NCBI RefSeq assembly: GCF_003574085.1
Contig: NZ_QWKZ01000021.1
Span: 1-34,429, forward strand
DNA length: 34,429 nt
Origin: Meiothermus luteus
GTDB taxonomy: Bacteria > Deinococcota > Deinococci > Deinococcales > Thermaceae
Direction: 5' to 3'
In this document: piece after piece, positions 32,636 through 34,429 of the stretch
Layout: the number at the start of each line of letters is the position of its first letter
How positions within the stretch are numbered: position 1 is the stretch's first letter
Position numbers and translations under genes: made by a program
The notes under the pieces: generated by a model
Database searches by the model: none
What the model saw: only the letters and a program-made list of their open reading frames with translations
What the model was told of the DNA's origin: nothing

Positions 32636-32795
32636 CCTCAAGAAGCGGCCCGAGCGGTGGGACGACTGGCCCGGGCACGACCGAACCCGGTTGCTGGAAC
32701 ACTACACGGATCCCTGGGCTTTCCTGCAGAAGCAGGCCCAGGTGGGCCGGATAGCCTGGCCCAAACGCTGGGAGGTTGACGCGAATGTCGCGTGA
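32628..32795 (+). pseudogene. 5'-truncated ORF of the phage-like segment
   Basis: From about 32628 the plus strand reads as convincing coding sequence with no start codon: FDILKKRPERWDDWPGHD, then TRLLEHYTDPWAFLQKQAQV and GRIAWPKRWEVDANVA before TGA 32793-32795. Upstream in the same frame there is no ATG, GTG or TTG and the composition loses its protein-like character. The stop overlaps the next gene's start by 11 nt, as genes do in compact phage operons. It looks like the C-terminal fragment of a phage gene cut at the edge of the element. The family is not recognised. Confidence 0.5.
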
Positions 32796-32967
32796 GCTGT
32801 TTCCGCTGGCTGTGCTGGCTGGGGGCCTCTACCTGGGTTTGGGGCGGCTCAAAAACCTGCGCGACGGCCAGGGCTGCCCCAAGTGCGAAAGCCTGCAAGC
32901 CCTGGTGGCTTTCGGCCTGGCCGCATGGGCGGGGTGGGAGCTGTGGCAAGCCTATGGCCAGAAATAA
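32785..32967 (+). CDS. Small protein with two predicted membrane helices and a CPKC motif
   Basis: This 60-residue protein has a first hydrophobic helix at about 6-21 (FPLAVLAGGLYLGLG), a short loop with G-C-P-K-C, and a second at about 40-57 (LQALVAFGLAAWAGWELWQA). The CxxC pair could bind metal or form a disulphide. GGGAGGTTG lies upstream of the ATG. It overlaps both neighbours, consistent with a compact phage or plasmid operon. The small size and membrane character suit a phage membrane or virion protein, but the function is unknown. Confidence 0.65.
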   Translation: MSRELFPLAVLAGGLYLGLGRLKNLRDGQGCPKCESLQALVAFGLAAWAGWELWQAYGQK

Positions 32968-33145
32968 CAAACAGATTCGCAAAAGAATAGCGGGGATAGC
33001 AGATCAAGTATCCATCCACCAAAACAAAATCAAGCAAGAAATGAAAAAAGCCTTTCCCGATCTCAAACTTGTGGCAAAATGGAAAAGGGAGATTCGCACA
33101 TGGCAACAAGAGCTGGCCCGGCTGAAAAAACGACTGAAGGGTTGA
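32954..33145 (+). CDS. Small basic helical protein
   Basis: This 63-residue, strongly basic protein is rich in lysine, arginine, asparagine and glutamine (MARNNKQIRKRIAGIADQ..., ending LARLKKRLKG). It probably forms one or two long helices and could bind nucleic acid. Its DNA is clearly richer in A than the surrounding genome, especially 32960-33090, which hints at foreign origin. The start lies inside the previous gene and the stop overlaps the next start (TGATG at 33143-33147). No family is recognised. Confidence 0.6.
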   Translation: MARNNKQIRKRIAGIADQVSIHQNKIKQEMKKAFPDLKLVAKWKREIRTWQQELARLKKRLKG

Positions 33146-33327
33146 TGGATATTCCGCCGGCCTATTGGGAAGAGCTGTTGGAAGAGATGGAAACTTTCAA
33201 AGCCCTTTACCGCAAAGCTAAAACCCTTCCCCCAGAAAAGCGCGAGAAGGTACAACAAGCGCTGCTGACCAGCCTGATTCACCTTTTAGGGCACTTGCGG
33301 GTAATTTACGATGAAGCCGAAGTCTGA
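33145..33327 (+). CDS. Small acidic helical protein
   Basis: This is a 60-residue acidic protein (MDIPPAYWEELLEEMETF..., ending HLRVIYDEAEV) that is mostly helical. ATG 33145 is chosen because it overlaps the previous stop as TGATG, the same coupling used by the next gene. In-frame ATGs at 33079 and 33100 would give 82 or 75 residues and cannot be excluded; the one at 33100 has GGGAG upstream. The function is unknown. It directly precedes the ATPase gene, whose start overlaps its stop. Confidence 0.6.
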   Translation: MDIPPAYWEELLEEMETFKALYRKAKTLPPEKREKVQQALLTSLIHLLGHLRVIYDEAEV

Positions 33328-33995
33328 TGGCCGGTAGACAAACCTTCCGCATCCTCATCGTGGGCAAGTCGGGTTCGGGGAAGAGCACCCTGGCCCGACA
33401 AATCATCCGCCGCATGGAGGGGCGCTACCGCCACCTGGTCATCGTCAACCGCAAGCGCGAGTTCGCCGAGCTGGCCGAGGGGCGCTACACCGTGCGCGAG
33501 GACGGCGACCCCACCCCCGCCCTGCGGCAACATCGCCGGGTGATCTTCCAGGTCACCGGCTACGACCCCCGGCCCTTCCTAGACAACCTGGGCCAGGCCA
33601 TCATGGGTTTGCGGGATGTGCTCTTGGTGGTGGATGAGGCCCACCACTTCTTCCCCCGGGGCCAGACCCCCAAGGGTCTTTTCGAGGTGCTGACCGGGGG
33701 CCGTGAATATGGACACTCGGCCATCTTCATCACCCAGATGCTCCAGGGGGCCACGGGAGGCATCGAGCCCGGCGTGCGCCGCCAAGCCAGCCACCTAATC
33801 ACCTTTCGGGTTACCGAGCCCCGCGAGGTGCAGGCGGTAGCTGATATGTTCCCCGAGCTGGGGGAAGGGGTGCGGGCCCTGGCCCGGCCCGAGGAGGGCC
33901 TGCCGCCGGAGTACGGCATCAAAGACTTAGACCGGGATGTTGCCGGGGTGGTCAAACGGGCCCAGCAAGGCCGGGTGTTCGTGCGGCTGGGTTAG
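33327..33995 (+). CDS. HerA/FtsK-type P-loop ATPase, probable phage DNA-packaging ATPase
   Basis: This 222-residue single-domain ATPase has Walker A GKSGSGKS (G13-S20, K19), Walker B LLVVDEAH (D103, E104), a sensor-like GHSAIFITQ ending at Q137, and a possible arginine finger in PGVRRQASHLITFRV. The small size and motif spacing fit the HerA/FtsK clade, which includes the genome-packaging ATPases of tailless membrane-containing phages. Such phages (P23-77, IN93) infect Thermus, and a related provirus has been reported in Meiothermus. The run of tiny overlapping genes upstream fits that setting. A cellular HerA-like or plasmid-transfer ATPase is the alternative. The packaging role is inferred. 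Confidence 0.78.
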   Translation: MAGRQTFRILIVGKSGSGKSTLARQIIRRMEGRYRHLVIVNRKREFAELAEGRYTVREDGDPTPALRQHRRVIFQVTGYDPRPFLDNLGQAIMGLRDVLLVVDEAHHFFPRGQTPKGLFEVLTGGREYGHSAIFITQMLQGATGGIEPGVRRQASHLITFRVTEPREVQAVADMFPELGEGVRALARPEEGLPPEYGIKDLDRDVAGVVKRAQQGRVFVRLG

Positions 33996-34013
33996 CCGTC
34001 TGGCTTGGCCTTG

Positions 34014-34066
34014 ATTTTCTGCCAAAAGCCTTTCAGCCTGAGCGCAGGAGGCATATGGCAGAAAAT
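34014..34066. repeat. 11-bp perfect inverted repeat around a ribosome binding site and start codon
   Basis: ATTTTCTGCCA (34014-34024) and TGGCAGAAAAT (34056-34066) are exact reverse complements, 31 nt apart. The spacer contains AGGAGG (34046-34051), and the right arm starts within ATG 34055. As RNA this would tie up the start codon while leaving the ribosome binding site in the loop. As DNA it could be a binding site for an integrase accessory factor or repressor near the tRNA. Confidence 0.6.
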
Positions 34067-34222
34067 ACGCAAGCCAACGACATGCGTAAGCTGGCCAGCG
34101 CCACGAACCCGCTGCAGGTGGTGCAGAATCGGTTTCGTAGTTTTTCCGTCCTAGTGCTGGCGCGCCCGGGAGGATTCGAACCCCCGACCTACCGCTTAGA
34201 AGGCGGCTGCTCTATCCGCTGA
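34055..34222 (+). pseudogene. Small ORF running into the tRNA-Arg gene (truncated element gene)
   Basis: AGGAGG with 3-nt spacing precedes an ATG opening MAENTQANDMRKLASATNPL, then QVVQNRFRSFSVLVLA. From about 34158 the frame is only the antisense of the tRNA (ARPGGFEPPTYRLEGG...), ending at TGA 34220-34222. A strong ribosome binding site leading into a tRNA gene suggests that a mobile-element gene was cut when the element integrated at the tRNA 3' end. In the excised form the gene would continue differently. The true protein is unknown. Confidence 0.5.
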
Positions 34223-34233
34223 GCTACGGGCGC
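34158..34233 (-). tRNA. tRNA-Arg (anticodon TCT)
   Basis: Read on the minus strand the cloverleaf is complete: acceptor GCGCCCG/CGGGCGC (7 bp perfect), D arm GCTC/GAGC, anticodon stem GCCGC/GCGGT with loop CTTCTAA giving anticodon TCT for AGA codons, variable loop AGGTC, and T arm GGGGG-TTCGAAT-CCTCC. Discriminator G and an encoded CCA follow (34161-34158). Its 3' end faces the phage-like genes, the usual polarity for integration at a tRNA. Confidence 0.96.
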
Positions 34234-34256
34234 AGGGGCCTAAAGAGGCCAGCGAT

Positions 34257-34262
34257 AGTTTA
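34257..34262 (-). promoter_or_regulatory. -10 box TAAACT of the tRNA-Arg gene
   Basis: TAAACT reads on the minus strand from 34262 to 34257, 23 nt before the mature 5' end. The leader contains a small stem (GGCCT/AGGCC). No good -35 match is seen. The call rests on position and hexamer only. Confidence 0.45.
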
Positions 34263-34312
34263 GCAGACTTAGAGCACCAGGAAAGCCCAGCCCCCACAAA
34301 ACCAGGCTTTTA

Positions 34313-34429
34313 TCACGACCCTCGAATTAGCTTGAGCAGGGGGTGAGGATTAGCCGAGAACCTCCCGACCGAGCGCAACACGGGCCACTTTTTGAGATGC
34401 AATAAGTACATCAGTCCCGCCGCCCCCTT
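34313..34429 (-). CDS. C-terminal 38 residues of an unidentified protein (cut by window edge)
   Basis: The minus strand is open from the window edge to TGA 34315-34313 and reads GAAGLMYLLHLKKWPVL, then RSVGRFSANPHPLLKLIRGS. The composition is protein-like, with a hydrophobic segment followed by a basic tail, which could be the end of a membrane-associated protein. Too little is visible to name a family. It lies 51 bp upstream of the tRNA -10 box on the same strand. Confidence 0.5.
   Translation of the reverse strand, partial: KGAAGLMYLLHLKKWPVLRSVGRFSANPHPLLKLIRGS

Noticed and set aside
32350-32754. Plus-strand 134-codon open frame between the accessory operon and the phage-like genes
   Set aside because: Proline- and serine-rich, with no ribosome binding site, and another plus-strand frame in the same stretch reads much more like protein from 32628.
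34158-34222. GGFEPPTYRLEGG peptide as a conserved protein motif
   Set aside because: It is the antisense translation of the tRNA-Arg gene, a common false protein match.
1-34429. CRISPR arrays, rRNA genes, transposase genes
   Set aside because: No regularly spaced repeats, rRNA signatures or transposase motifs were seen on either strand.

Overview
The window looks like chromosomal DNA from a thermophilic bacterium of the family Thermaceae (phylum Deinococcota), most likely Meiothermus, Calidithermus or a close relative. This rests on high GC with very frequent CTCGAG codon pairs, an isocitrate dehydrogenase with the Thermus-type C-terminal extension, a large GH13-like protein, a SpoVS-family protein in a non-sporulating setting, and several genes whose start codon lies 6-10 nt after a -10 hexamer (leaderless transcription). 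The genus is inferred; no rRNA is present.

Positions 1-23015 are mostly housekeeping and metabolic genes: partial purE (-); an isocitrate dehydrogenase whose coenzyme pocket looks NAD-type; an SbtA/SbtB-like bicarbonate transporter with its PII-like regulator; a protein usually labelled quinate 5-dehydrogenase; a 1196-residue GH13-like protein with a C-terminal helix-hairpin-helix; an SRPBCC protein; cysS; a membrane zinc peptidase and spoVS (-); gltB with a strong promoter and a hairpin at its transcript start; a single-domain protoglobin; a HAD hydrolase; and a minus-strand cluster addA-like helicase-nuclease > enoyl-CoA hydratase > PaaG-like isomerase > ruvA. A class IV aminotransferase diverges from the addA-like gene through overlapping promoters.

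Positions 23016-32323 form an accessory region. After about 770 bp without a convincing gene comes a tightly coupled six-gene plus-strand operon: an 89-aa NPFTG-repeat protein, a 1676-aa DEDDh exonuclease-DinG-RecQ triple fusion, a coiled-coil protein, a second coiled-coil gene broken by one in-frame TAG, a 511-aa protein of unknown family and a 61-aa ORF. Genes overlap or abut, so they were probably co-translated. This is the best candidate in the window for an undescribed DNA-processing or anti-mobile-element system; that role is inference from architecture.

Positions 32324-34233 look like a decayed mobile-element end. It holds a frameshifted minus-strand remnant, a 5'-truncated ORF, three tiny overlapping genes, a HerA/FtsK-type ATPase like those that package DNA in tailless membrane-containing phages, and a small ORF running into the 3' end of a tRNA-Arg(TCT) gene. 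The layout suggests integration at that tRNA. The window ends in the C-terminal part of an unidentified minus-strand gene. I saw no rRNA, CRISPR array or transposase.
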